From: Acetatifactor sp.
GTDB lineage: Bacteria; Bacillota; Clostridia; Lachnospirales; Lachnospiraceae
Assembly (NCBI GenBank): GCA_024693365.1
Contig: JAILLF010000060.1
Span: 1-64,000 of the forward strand
DNA length: 64,000 bases
Direction of reading: 5' to 3'
In this document: in pieces, positions 1 through 7,790 of the stretch
Layout: each line of letters opens with the position of its first letter
Position numbering within the stretch: position 1 is the first letter of the stretch
The notes under the pieces: generated by a model
Told to the model about the DNA's origin: nothing
Database searches by the model: none
What the model saw: only the letters and a program-made list of their open reading frames with translations
Translations under genes and position numbers: made by a program

Positions 1-48
1 GGGAAAGCACAAATATTTGATTTTTAAAGCTTATAAAGGAGATTTACG

Positions 49-1686
49 ATGATTTCAGCCAATAATGTAACCCTTCGTCTCGGCAAAAAGGCCCTTTTTG
101 AGGATGTAAACATCAAATTCACCGAGGGCAACTGCTATGGCCTTATAGGTGCAAACGGAGCCGGCAAGTCAACCTTCCTTAAGATCCTTTCGGGTGCACT
201 TGATACGACAAAGGGTGACATAGCCATAACACCGGGACAGAGAATGTCAGTACTTGAACAGGACCACTTCAAATATGATGATTATCCTGTAATGGATACC
301 GTTATACTCGGCAACAAGCGTCTGTATGAGATAATGAAGGAAAAGGATGCGATATATGCCAAGGAAGACTTCTCTGACGAGGACGGTATAAGGGCTTCGG
401 AACTTGAGGCTGAATTCGCCGAGATGGACGGATGGGAAGCAGAATCAAACGCAGCCATGCTCCTTAACGGTCTGGGTATAGAAACAGACCTTCACTATTC
501 CATGATGAAGGACTTAAACGGTTCACAGAAGGTCAAGGTCCTCCTTGCCAAGGCCCTCTTCGGCAATCCCGATATCCTTCTTCTGGATGAGCCTACCAAC
601 CACCTTGACATGGATGCCATCAACTGGCTGGAGGAATTCCTAATTAATTTTGAAAATACGGTAATCGTTGTAAGCCACGACCGTTATTTCCTTAATAAAG
701 TATGTACTCATACCTCGGATATCGATTACTGCAAAATCCAGCTATATGCCGGCAACTTCGATTTCTGGTACGAGTCAAGCCAGCTCCTTATAAAGCAGAT
801 GAAGGAAGCAAACAAGAAAAAGGAAGAAAAGATCAAGGAGCTCCAGGAATTCATTTCCAGGTTCTCCGCCAATGCATCAAAGAGCAAACAGGCAACATCC
901 CGTAAGCGTGCCCTTGAGAAGATCGAGCTTGATGAGATAAAACCGAGTTCACGTAAATATCCCTATATCGACTTCCGTCCCGACAGAGAGATCGGCAACG
1001 AAGTACTCACCGTGGAGCATCTCTCCAAGACCGTCAACGGCGAAAAGGTTTTGAACGATATCTCCTTTGTCATGGGCCGCGAGGACAAGATCGCCTTTGT
1101 TGGCAGCAACGAGCTTGCAAAGACCACCCTCTTCCAGATCCTTACCGGAGAGCTTGAGCCCGACGAGGGCACCTATAAATGGGGCGTTACGACCTCTCAG
1201 GCTTACTTCCCCAAGGACAGCACCGCTGAGTTCGACAATGACCTGACCATCACGGATTGGCTGACCGGCTACTCTCCCATCAAGGACGTGACCTACGTGC
1301 GTGGCTTCCTTGGCAGAATGCTCTTTGCCGGAGAAGATGGCGTGAAGAAGGTAAAGATCCTCTCCGGAGGCGAGAAGGTTCGCTGCCTGCTCTCCAAGAT
1401 GATGATCAGCGGCGCTAACTGCCTGCTCCTGGATGAGCCCACGAACCATCTTGACATGGAAAGCATCACGGCACTGAACAACGGCCTCATCAAGTTCCCC
1501 GGCGTTGCCCTGTTCTCCTGCCATGACCATCAGTTCGTACAGACCACGGCAAACCGCATCATGGAGATCCTGCCTGACGGAAGTCTGATCGATAAGATCA
1601 CGACCTACGACGAATATCTGGCAAGTGACGAGATGGCCCGTAAGCGCACCGTCTTTACTGCCCAGAAGGAAGATGACGAAGATTAA
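49..1686 (+). CDS. ABC-F family ATPase, YbiT-like
   Basis: 545-aa soluble protein with two ABC ATPase domains and no membrane segment, as in ABC-F proteins that act on the ribosome. Domain 1 has Walker A GANGAGKST, a variant signature LNGSQ and Walker B ILLLDEPTNHLD. The linker ends in the family stretch FSANASKSKQATSR. Domain 2 has a variant Walker A (GSNELAKTT), signature LSGGEK, a second LLLDEPTNHLD and SCHDH in place of the usual SHD. Overall it matches E. coli YbiT in length and motif order. The start is ATG preceded by AAAGGAGATTTACG. Codon use changes sharply near base 950: ATA and TCA codons are common before and absent after. This suggests a mosaic gene or an assembly join. The family is clear; the exact role (translation factor or antibiotic protection) is not known from sequence. 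Confidence 0.93.
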   Translation: MISANNVTLRLGKKALFEDVNIKFTEGNCYGLIGANGAGKSTFLKILSGALDTTKGDIAITPGQRMSVLEQDHFKYDDYPVMDTVILGNKRLYEIMKEKDAIYAKEDFSDEDGIRASELEAEFAEMDGWEAESNAAMLLNGLGIETDLHYSMMKDLNGSQKVKVLLAKALFGNPDILLLDEPTNHLDMDAINWLEEFLINFENTVIVVSHDRYFLNKVCTHTSDIDYCKIQLYAGNFDFWYESSQLLIKQMKEANKKKEEKIKELQEFISRFSANASKSKQATSRKRALEKIELDEIKPSSRKYPYIDFRPDREIGNEVLTVEHLSKTVNGEKVLNDISFVMGREDKIAFVGSNELAKTTLFQILTGELEPDEGTYKWGVTTSQAYFPKDSTAEFDNDLTITDWLTGYSPIKDVTYVRGFLGRMLFAGEDGVKKVKILSGGEKVRCLLSKMMISGANCLLLDEPTNHLDMESITALNNGLIKFPGVALFSCHDHQFVQTTANRIMEILPDGSLIDKITTYDEYLASDEMARKRTVFTAQKEDDED

Positions 1687-1690
1687 TGCC

Positions 1691-1725
1691 AAAGCCCCGC
1701 AAGCACATGCCCGCGGGGCTTTTTT
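1691..1725 (+). terminator. Rho-independent terminator after the ABC-F gene
   Basis: The 8-bp stem AGCCCCGC (1693-1700) pairs with GCGGGGCT (1713-1720), followed by a T run. It lies directly after the ABC-F stop codon. Confidence 0.9.
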
Positions 1726-1787
1726 CTCCAAAGCTTTTGATGCACCAAAAACACAAAATCAACGTTAAACAAAAAGGAGTGCTTCTC

Positions 1788-2693
1788 ATGATCGATCTTC
1801 ACGTACATTCCGTCCGTTCCGACGGAACCCTGACGCCAACGGAACTAGTTGATTACGCCATGAAAAAAGGCCTCTCCGCCTTTGCACTGACAGACCACGA
1901 CACGACGGACGGCCTGGCGGAGGCCATGGAATACGCCGATTGCCTTCGGAAAAAGCTTTCCGATCAGGCATCTGAAGGCACTGCTGACGAAAAGTCCGCC
2001 AATACCGTTCCCGAGATCATCCCCGGGATCGAGCTTTCCACGGATGACAAGGGCACGGAGGTTCATATTGTCGGCCTGTTCATAGACCCGACCAATCCCA
2101 CGTTCCGTGAGTATTTAACGGATTTCGTGAATTCCCGTAACGTCCGCAACCAGAAAATGTGCCTAAAATTGCAGGAACTGGGTCTCCCCGTGATCTACGA
2201 GGGATTGCTGGAAAAGTATCCGGACTGCATTCTCACCAGGGCTCACTTTGCCAGGCACTTAAAGGATCTTGGCTACGTAAAAAGTAATCAGGAGGCTTTT
2301 GACCGCTATCTCGGAAGCCGCCGTCCCGCCTACGTGCCGCGCGAAAAGATCACGCCCCGAAAGGCCGTAGAACTGGTGTTGACCGCCGGAGGGTTGCCGA
2401 TCCTCGCTCATCCCATTTTGTATCGCATGTCTGACGCAAGACTGGATGCCCTGACTGCGGACTTAAAGAGCGCAGGCCTCGTTGGCATTGAAGCCATTTA
2501 CAGCACCTACTCCTCTTCAGAAGAGCGCCAGATCCGGCGCCTTGCCGAGAAACATGACCTGCTCATCAGCGGCGGCTCCGATTTCCATGGCTCCAACAAG
2601 CCAAACATTGATCTTGGCACCGGTCTTGGAAAGCTCTTTGTCCCTGACGAGGTTCTGGCAAACTTAAAGGGACGCATTCAGCGTCCCCGTTAG
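1788..2693 (+). CDS. PHP-domain phosphoesterase, YciV/RNase AM-like
   Basis: 301-aa metal-dependent phosphoesterase of the PHP family. The N-terminus DLHVHSVRSDGTLTP is the first metal-binding motif. It is followed by ALTDHDTTDGL, IPGIELST, LPILAHP near the middle and ISGGSDFHG near the end, which gives the full set of His/Asp/Glu ligands. Relatives include the nucleoside 3',5'-bisphosphate phosphatase and 5'-3' exoribonuclease YciV of E. coli, so a role in nucleotide or short-RNA turnover is likely. The ATG at 1788 is chosen because AAAAAGGAG lies 8 bases upstream. An in-frame extension to 1686 runs through the preceding terminator and is rejected. The stop codon overlaps the convergent peptidase gene by 4 bases, and a hairpin GGACGC/GCGTCC sits just before it. 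Confidence 0.9.
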   Translation: MIDLHVHSVRSDGTLTPTELVDYAMKKGLSAFALTDHDTTDGLAEAMEYADCLRKKLSDQASEGTADEKSANTVPEIIPGIELSTDDKGTEVHIVGLFIDPTNPTFREYLTDFVNSRNVRNQKMCLKLQELGLPVIYEGLLEKYPDCILTRAHFARHLKDLGYVKSNQEAFDRYLGSRRPAYVPREKITPRKAVELVLTAGGLPILAHPILYRMSDARLDALTADLKSAGLVGIEAIYSTYSSSEERQIRRLAEKHDLLISGGSDFHGSNKPNIDLGTGLGKLFVPDEVLANLKGRIQRPR

Positions 2694-3133
2694 TGTTGCT
2701 TTCCCTTGATTGCGCGCTTCACGGCGGCAAGCGGTTTCATGATGACCATGCGGAATGGACGAAGCAAAAGCCATCCCCGCGACAGGATCACGTAAAGTAC
2801 GTTGCCGGAGCCAAAGCCCTTTCCCTTCCGGATGAAGGTGACAACCATGCCGATAAAGGCTTCCCGCGGAAGCGGGCCTTCGACTTGCGTCTGGTTGTCT
2901 CCCACCATGTAAACGCCGTCCTTGCGCACCTTCCACACGCGGTGGAGCACTAGCATCCCGCTTGGCCGGCGATAGAGCCAGACCTGCCCTCGACGGATCC
3001 TTTCGGGATCCGTTTTTTTTATGACAACCTGATCCCGCCCCGGAATCATCAAAGGATACATACTGTACCCTTCCGGCGTGATCTGCACCAATTCTTTTTC
3101 TTCAATCAGCTTCTCCAGATTTTGCACTGCCAC
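2690..3133 (-). CDS. S24/S26 signal-peptidase-like protease (SipW-type)
   Basis: About 147 aa. It has the serine motif GYSMYPLMIPGRD with the catalytic Ser, then GQVWLYR and LVLHRV, where a His sits at the general-base position as in SipW/archaeal-type signal peptidases rather than the bacterial Lys. VYMVGDNQ is the following conserved box. There is no N-terminal membrane segment; one moderately hydrophobic stretch lies near the C-terminus. The GTG at 3133 is preferred because GGGGAG lies 10 bases upstream and a promoter-like pair at 3170-3199 would place the transcript start near 3163. ATG 3157 is possible, and TTG 3199 lies upstream of that promoter. It faces away from the PqqD-HPrK gene. 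By context it is the best candidate to cleave the leader of the protein at 6378-6830, an inference. Confidence 0.8.
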   Translation of the reverse strand: MAVQNLEKLIEEKELVQITPEGYSMYPLMIPGRDQVVIKKTDPERIRRGQVWLYRRPSGMLVLHRVWKVRKDGVYMVGDNQTQVEGPLPREAFIGMVVTFIRKGKGFGSGNVLYVILSRGWLLLRPFRMVIMKPLAAVKRAIKGKQH

Positions 3134-3169
3134 GGTTTCCAAACTCCCCCAACGCATTTCCTTTGGTTT

Positions 3170-3199
3170 TCTATATTGAATGATAGCATTTTTATCCAA
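3170..3199 (-). promoter_or_regulatory. Putative sigma-A promoter for the peptidase gene
   Basis: On the minus strand, -35 TTGGAT (3194-3199) and -10 TATAGA (3170-3175) are separated by 18 bases. The spacer is occupied by half of a perfect palindrome, so access is probably controlled. Confidence 0.5.
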
Positions 3200-3211
3200 A
3201 AAATGCTATCA
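3181..3211. promoter_or_regulatory. Perfect 13-bp palindrome between divergent genes
   Basis: TGATAGCATTTTT (3181-3193) and its exact reverse complement (3199-3211) flank a 5-base loop. The repeat lies between the divergent peptidase and PqqD-HPrK genes and overlaps the predicted peptidase promoter. It fits a repressor or activator operator better than a terminator, because no gene ends here. I did not see a second copy elsewhere in the window. Confidence 0.55.
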
Positions 3212-3243
3212 TGTTTTTATCAGCACAAAGGAGCTAAGCCAAT

Positions 3244-4410
3244 ATGAGTGACAGACTACGTGTTAAAAAAACAATCCATTGCTATGAAATAAACGGCACT
3301 TACCATCTCCTGCCCATCGGCCAGGGCATTATGGACCATGAAAAGGGCCTTACCACCAATGAGGTCGGAAAACTCATCTGGGAAACCTTGGAACGCGGAG
3401 GTGATAAGGAGGAAGCCCTCCGCGTTTTGATGCGCGGATATGAGGCTGCCGAGGAGGACAGACCCGTTTTGGAAGCGGACGTGAACGCTTTTCTGGAAAC
3501 GCTTGGTCAGCATGGTTTTTTTGAAAACAAGTGGCACGAACCTGAAAACGGCAGCTCCGCGCGCAAGGTCAAGATCGGTCCCCTCACAATCGCGCTTCGC
3601 ATCCCGGATGCTTTGTTAGATCGTTATTTCGCGCCCTTTTCCATTTCGGAAGACGTGTCCGATGCGGATCAGGAAGTCACGTTTTGCGACCACCGCCCTC
3701 TCACAAAGCAAAATGGCCAGGTGCTTGTTCGCAGTGAGGAAGTGCTGATCATGGAAACGGAGGATTCTTTTGTCATCCTGCCGCTTCTGAGCCGATGCGT
3801 TTATGAAATCTGTTGTACGAAGGATGGCCGCGAGGCATTCGTTTACGGGACGAATGACGGAACCGCCGCCTGCTTGGAAGAACTCTTTTCCGCCCTTCGC
3901 TTTCCATTTCTGATCCTGGCACAGGTAAGAGGCCTTTGCGTCATGCATTCCGCCTCCCTCCTTTATCAAGGTAAGGCCTGGCTTTTCTCCGGTCATTCCG
4001 GCGCCGGGAAATCCACGCACGTCCAGCTCTGGCAGGACACCTTTGGAACCCCTTGGATCAACGGAGACCTAAATCTCCTTGGCACAAAAGAAGGACAGGC
4101 CGTCTGTTACGGTCTGCCCTGGTGTGGCACCTCCGGCATCTCCATTCCGGGAGAATTCCCCTTAGGAGGCGTTACGTTCTTAAAACAGGCACCCTTTGAC
4201 AGGGTTTCCAAAATTGCTCCTGATCCGTTGGCGCTCTCCCTTGCAAAGCGGATGATCACGCCCAACTGGACGGCATCCATGATGCAACAAAACATCGACG
4301 CCGCACTGCGCCTTTGCACGCTCATACAAGGCTTTCATCTCGAATGTACCAAAGAGCCGAGTGCCGCACGTACCATGAACGCAGCCATCGATCAGGTTTT
4401 GCAGTCGTAA
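3244..4410 (+). CDS. PqqD domain fused to HPr kinase-like ATPase
   Basis: 388 aa in two parts. Residues 1-100 resemble PqqD, the small winged-helix fold that binds RiPP leader peptides: an N-terminal strand segment, then a conserved helix (NEVGKLIWETL) and a helical end with a glycine-poor FLETLGQHGFF. Residues from about 215 resemble HPr kinase, with P-loop GHSGAGKST starting at residue 250 and a likely Walker B acidic residue in INGDLNLL. HPrK-like enzymes in some lasso-peptide clusters phosphorylate the peptide, so leader-guided phosphorylation of a substrate is plausible but unproven. The start has AAAGGAG 10 bases upstream. It is the only plus-strand gene of the module, divergent from the peptidase and convergent with the ABC exporter (16-base gap). 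Confidence 0.85.
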   Translation: MSDRLRVKKTIHCYEINGTYHLLPIGQGIMDHEKGLTTNEVGKLIWETLERGGDKEEALRVLMRGYEAAEEDRPVLEADVNAFLETLGQHGFFENKWHEPENGSSARKVKIGPLTIALRIPDALLDRYFAPFSISEDVSDADQEVTFCDHRPLTKQNGQVLVRSEEVLIMETEDSFVILPLLSRCVYEICCTKDGREAFVYGTNDGTAACLEELFSALRFPFLILAQVRGLCVMHSASLLYQGKAWLFSGHSGAGKSTHVQLWQDTFGTPWINGDLNLLGTKEGQAVCYGLPWCGTSGISIPGEFPLGGVTFLKQAPFDRVSKIAPDPLALSLAKRMITPNWTASMMQQNIDAALRLCTLIQGFHLECTKEPSAARTMNAAIDQVLQS

Positions 4411-4425
4411 TCCTGCGCAAGCCTT

Positions 4426-6219
4426 TTAGAAGTTATCGATCAATTCCTTTATTTCTGCTTCATCCAAAATTTTACATTGCTTATCCCGGATTGCATAAAC
4501 CCGTTTACACATGCCCAGCACCGTAGGTCTGTGCGTCGTCACGATACAGGTCTTGGGCCTTGCGCCCCCCATAATATTTCTAAGCACCTGTCGCTCCGTA
4601 AAAACGTCCAATGCGGAGGTTGCCTCATCCAGCAAGAGGATCGGCGTATCCCGAAGCAATGCCCTTGCAATGGAAAGGCGCTGCGCCTGTCCCTCGGAAA
4701 AACCGCCGCCTCGTTCCTTGATCTGACTGTTGATGCCTTCCGGAAGCTTTTCCACAAAGCTCCATGCGCATGCCTGCTTTAACACTTCAATGATCTCTTC
4801 GTCCGTTGCGTCTTCCTTTACGTTTCGCATGTTCTGAGCGATGGTACCCGAAAACATGGTGTTCCCCTGAGGAACGTAAGAAAATATCTGTCTGGTTGAA
4901 GGAGAGAGGTCAAAGCCTCTCTTTTCTTTTTGTTCACCGGCCCAGAAATAGGCTTCGCCGCCCTGTACGGGTACCAGAGAAAGCAGCAGGCGCATCATGG
5001 TCGTCTTACCCTCTCCCGAAGGCCCCACGAGGCCCACGATCTCATGCGGTCTTGCTTCCATGGAGGCATTCTTGAAAACCTCCGTACCATTCTTGTAGGC
5101 ATAATCCAAATGGTTGATCGTAAGTCCAATGCCGCGATCCAGATTCTCCTCCAGGAATTTCCGGACCTCTTCCCTCTTTCCGTCATCTTCTCTCGGCATT
5201 TCCACGATGTCCATCAGTCTCCCCGCGGAGGTGGTAAGCCCAATGGCTCCGGGAACAAGTGACGTCAGGTTGTGCAGCGTTCCCGTCAACGTGCCGGAGA
5301 GCCCCAGAAACATTGTCATGGTACCATAATCGATGGCTCCGCTCCATACGCGGTAGATTCCCCATCCATACGCCGCATAAGAGATCAAAAGTCCCACCGT
5401 GGACATTAAGATTGACGTCCAGATGGACATTTTCTGGAAATCCAAACGCATGGTAATGTATTCCTGTTGGAGCTGTTTTAACCTTCTTACGTACAGCCCT
5501 ATCAGATCAAACGCTTTGATTGTCTGGATGTTGGAAAAGGCCTCCTGGTTGAAGCCTGACATCTTTGCCCCCATGGCGGCGCTTCTTTGATTGTTATTCA
5601 CCATGCGCTTCATCAAGGTCTTTGACAGGATCAGGCTGACCGGCATTCCCATAAAGGCAAAGACCGCAAAGCTTACGTCATTCATGATCACGACCGCAAA
5701 TGCGCTGACAAAGCGGAAGAGATAAACAATCGCATTCGGCACAAAGTTCAAAACACCGTTTGATATGTTGGATGCATCCGAGCTCCACCTAGTGAGCAGA
5801 TCGCCCGTATGATAATTGGACAGGGATTCCCAGTCCGTGATCAGGATTTTTTCAAAAATGTCAGATTTGATCTCGGCATCAACCCGCATGCCTACCCATG
5901 CGGATATATAGGAAGTGATTTGATTCATGATGGTGCTTCCGATTCCCAACCCGATCATAAGGCAAAAGGTTTGCACCAGTTTTCCCGGCTGATACCCGGT
6001 GATGATGTTGACCAGGTCTCTCGACGCAAAGCTAAGGCCGAGGGCCACCAGAGTTCCCACCATGCCCATGGCCGTATATATGATCATGGCGAGCCAGTGT
6101 CTTTTTCCATATCCGTAGATCCAGACGGTCTGACGCCACATTTCCTTCAGGCGCCCTTCCCTGACCCGCTTCCAATAAAACGCGATTCGCTCTTTCATCC
6201 CTTGTTCCCTTTTGCTCAT
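4426..6219 (-). CDS. ABC exporter, fused membrane and ATPase domains
   Basis: 597-aa half transporter. Residues about 35-320 hold six membrane segments of the ABC type 1 exporter fold. The C-terminal ATPase has Walker A GLVGPSGEGKTT, Q-loop YVPQGNTMFSG, a variant signature FSEGQ, Walker B ILLLDEATSALD and H-loop TTHRP. There is no N-terminal C39 protease domain, so leader removal must be done by another enzyme. It lies downstream of the leader-bearing protein gene, separated by a terminator, and next to the PqqD-HPrK gene, so that protein is the likely substrate (inference). Start ATG has AAGG 5 bases upstream, a modest site. Confidence 0.9.
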   Translation of the reverse strand: MSKREQGMKERIAFYWKRVREGRLKEMWRQTVWIYGYGKRHWLAMIIYTAMGMVGTLVALGLSFASRDLVNIITGYQPGKLVQTFCLMIGLGIGSTIMNQITSYISAWVGMRVDAEIKSDIFEKILITDWESLSNYHTGDLLTRWSSDASNISNGVLNFVPNAIVYLFRFVSAFAVVIMNDVSFAVFAFMGMPVSLILSKTLMKRMVNNNQRSAAMGAKMSGFNQEAFSNIQTIKAFDLIGLYVRRLKQLQQEYITMRLDFQKMSIWTSILMSTVGLLISYAAYGWGIYRVWSGAIDYGTMTMFLGLSGTLTGTLHNLTSLVPGAIGLTTSAGRLMDIVEMPREDDGKREEVRKFLEENLDRGIGLTINHLDYAYKNGTEVFKNASMEARPHEIVGLVGPSGEGKTTMMRLLLSLVPVQGGEAYFWAGEQKEKRGFDLSPSTRQIFSYVPQGNTMFSGTIAQNMRNVKEDATDEEIIEVLKQACAWSFVEKLPEGINSQIKERGGGFSEGQAQRLSIARALLRDTPILLLDEATSALDVFTERQVLRNIMGGARPKTCIVTTHRPTVLGMCKRVYAIRDKQCKILDEAEIKELIDNF

Positions 6220-6302
6220 TAAAACCTTGTCCTGCGCACATGCAGTAAGTTCTTGTTATTAGAGTACCATGATTCCGTGCAGAATTCAATTGCGGGCGAC
6301 GT

Positions 6303-6348
6303 AAAAAGCAAAAAGAAAAGCATGGCCGCATATTTGCAACCATGCTTT
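6303..6348 (-). terminator. Terminator between leader-protein gene and exporter
   Basis: The stem AAAGCATGG/CCATGCTTT (6317-6325 with 6340-6348) is followed on the minus strand by a T-rich tail. It lies after the 6378-6830 gene and about 85 bases before the exporter start. It probably limits read-through, so the substrate is made in excess over the exporter. Confidence 0.75.
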
Positions 6349-6363
6349 GAAGTCTAATTCCGG

Positions 6364-6383
6364 GACTAAGATTTTTCTTAGTC
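6364..6383 (-). repeat. Hairpin over the stop codon of the leader-protein gene
   Basis: GACTAAGA and TCTTAGTC form an 8-bp inverted repeat with a 4-base loop; the gene's TAA lies inside the stem. It may stabilise the 3' end of the message. Confidence 0.55.
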
Positions 6384-6830
6384 GATTCTGCCCTGAACGT
6401 TTACGTCGTGTCTGCAGGAAATGGTCAGGTTGGTGATGGTAATTGCCTCGGTCGTAGCCTGATCGCCGGTGAATGCCCATACCTTGAAGGTGTAGTTATC
6501 ACCAGACTTGTAAGAATCCCCAAGAAGCTCACGGGTAATGGTCATGGTGTTTCCGTTGATCACGTAAGGGAACTCAGCTCTGGAACCGTTCTCGCTAAGA
6601 GGTGCGGAGAAAGTTACGGTAACAACGGTGCAACCGGAAATGTGCTCGTAATCGGTGCTGTGATCTGCGCGAAGCTCAAATACGTGAGAGTCGCCTGCCC
6701 ACTTCTGAACGTCAGTATAGTTGATGGTCCAGCAATCGGAAGACCAGTTGCTTCCGTCACCACTTGCCATGTATACGCTTTCTGCAATCTCATCATTTGC
6801 AATAATTACGGGCTTAACATAATTTTTCAT
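6378..6830 (-). CDS. Leader-bearing secreted protein, candidate modified substrate
   Basis: 150-aa protein that I do not recognise by name. Residues 1-24 (start MKNYVKPVIIAND, end ESVYMASG) look like a RiPP-type leader: charged start, a KPVI patch, acidic helix, and a small-residue site ASG at 22-24 that could be cut before D25. The rest (25-150) has no membrane segment and alternates hydrophobic and polar residues like a beta sandwich (TVVTVTFSAPL, NTMTITREL, NYTFKVWAF, AITITNLTISC). It is rich in Ser/Thr/Asp, with three Cys (33, 67, 139). AGGAGG lies 12 bases before ATG. It is flanked by an exporter, a two-component system, PqqD proteins and a SipW-like peptidase. No radical SAM, lanthipeptide or lasso cyclase gene is present. 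A secreted, leader-processed and possibly phosphorylated or glycosylated protein is my inference. Confidence 0.75.
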   Translation of the reverse strand: MKNYVKPVIIANDEIAESVYMASGDGSNWSSDCWTINYTDVQKWAGDSHVFELRADHSTDYEHISGCTVVTVTFSAPLSENGSRAEFPYVINGNTMTITRELLGDSYKSGDNYTFKVWAFTGDQATTEAITITNLTISCRHDVNVQGRID

Positions 6831-6926
6831 TTTACTCTTTTTCCTCCTGTATAAACTTACTATTTTTTGTCTTTTACTTTAAGAAGATGTTCTTCTCCTT
6901 ATCTCATGTCATCATCCTACCATAGC

Positions 6927-6955
6927 CCCTTGCAAACCGCAAGCATTCTAACAGA
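6927..6955 (-). promoter_or_regulatory. Weak promoter candidate for the leader-protein gene
   Basis: In the gap after the histidine kinase, minus-strand TTGCGG and TAGGAT are spaced by 17 bases. Both hexamers are imperfect, so the call is tentative. A separate promoter would fit the terminator that follows the gene. Confidence 0.3.
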
Positions 6956-6959
6956 TTTG

Positions 6960-7772
6960 TTACGAATCCCCCGCCAATGTAGGTAATTCCAGGTAGAACT
7001 GACTTCCCTTTTCAGGCACGCTTGTTACCCAAATTTTTCCCCCGTGTTTTTCCATAATGCTCTTTGCTATGGCAAGACCAAGCCCGTGCCCGCCGTCCCC
7101 CGGCGTTCTGGACCTGTCCGCCCGGTAGGAACGCTCAAACACGTGGGGCAGATCCTCCGGCAGGATTCCCACTCCCGTGTCGCTTACGCAGATGATCAGC
7201 TTACCATCGCGCAACTCAGCCAAGAGCGTGATCTTATCACCTGGCCTAGAATATCTTAAAGCATTGGTGAACAGATTGTCAAGTACCCTAACCATCTTTT
7301 CGGGATCCACGCGGACCATGCAGGACAGGTCGTCCGGCAGGCGCAAATCTAATCGTCTTTCCGCGTATTTCACGTCCGCGTCACAGGAATAAAAGAATTC
7401 CTCCAGCATGGCCGCGGCGTCTATGTTCTCCAGTTCTAGTCTCTGCTCCGGATTCTCCATCCTTCCCAGCAAAAAGATCTCATCCAGCATGGAATTCAGG
7501 CTTTTGAGACGCCTGCTCATGAGATTTAAGAGTTCCTGATACTCTTCCTCCTCCATGTCCTTCTTCTCGCGAAGGAGTCCAAGGGCACTGACGAGGGCCG
7601 CCATCGGCGCGCGAAGGTCGTGGGAGAGATTCCGAAACAATTCCATGCGTTCCCGTTCCTGCTGATTTAATTTTTCATTTGCCCGCGACAATTCCTCATT
7701 CGCCAGCAACAAGGCTTTCTCTAAGTCTTCCCTGGAAATTGTCTGCGGCTTCATATATCGCTTTTTTTCCAT
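6960..7772 (-). CDS. Cytosolic sensor histidine kinase
   Basis: 270 aa. An N-terminal coiled coil (about residues 15-45) leads into a HisKA dimerisation helix with the phospho-acceptor His51 in NLSHDLRAPM. The HATPase domain follows, with N-box DNLFTNALRYS, G1 DTGVGI and G2 GGHGLGLAI. There is no membrane segment or obvious sensor domain, so it probably senses an internal signal or a partner protein. It follows the response regulator gene by 18 bases, so the two form one two-component system. Its placement between the leader-protein gene and the PqqD and polysaccharide genes suggests that it controls this locus. Confidence 0.92.
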   Translation of the reverse strand: MEKKRYMKPQTISREDLEKALLLANEELSRANEKLNQQERERMELFRNLSHDLRAPMAALVSALGLLREKKDMEEEEYQELLNLMSRRLKSLNSMLDEIFLLGRMENPEQRLELENIDAAAMLEEFFYSCDADVKYAERRLDLRLPDDLSCMVRVDPEKMVRVLDNLFTNALRYSRPGDKITLLAELRDGKLIICVSDTGVGILPEDLPHVFERSYRADRSRTPGDGGHGLGLAIAKSIMEKHGGKIWVTSVPEKGSQFYLELPTLAGDS

Positions 7773-7790
7773 GCTCCGCGCTTCCTTCCG

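Noticed and set aside
3181..3211. Transcription terminator
   Set aside because: No gene ends here; the hairpin lies between two divergent starts and overlaps a promoter, so an operator is more likely.
4426..6219. Bacteriocin exporter with leader-cutting C39 domain
   Set aside because: The N-terminus goes directly into the membrane helices, with no cysteine protease domain.
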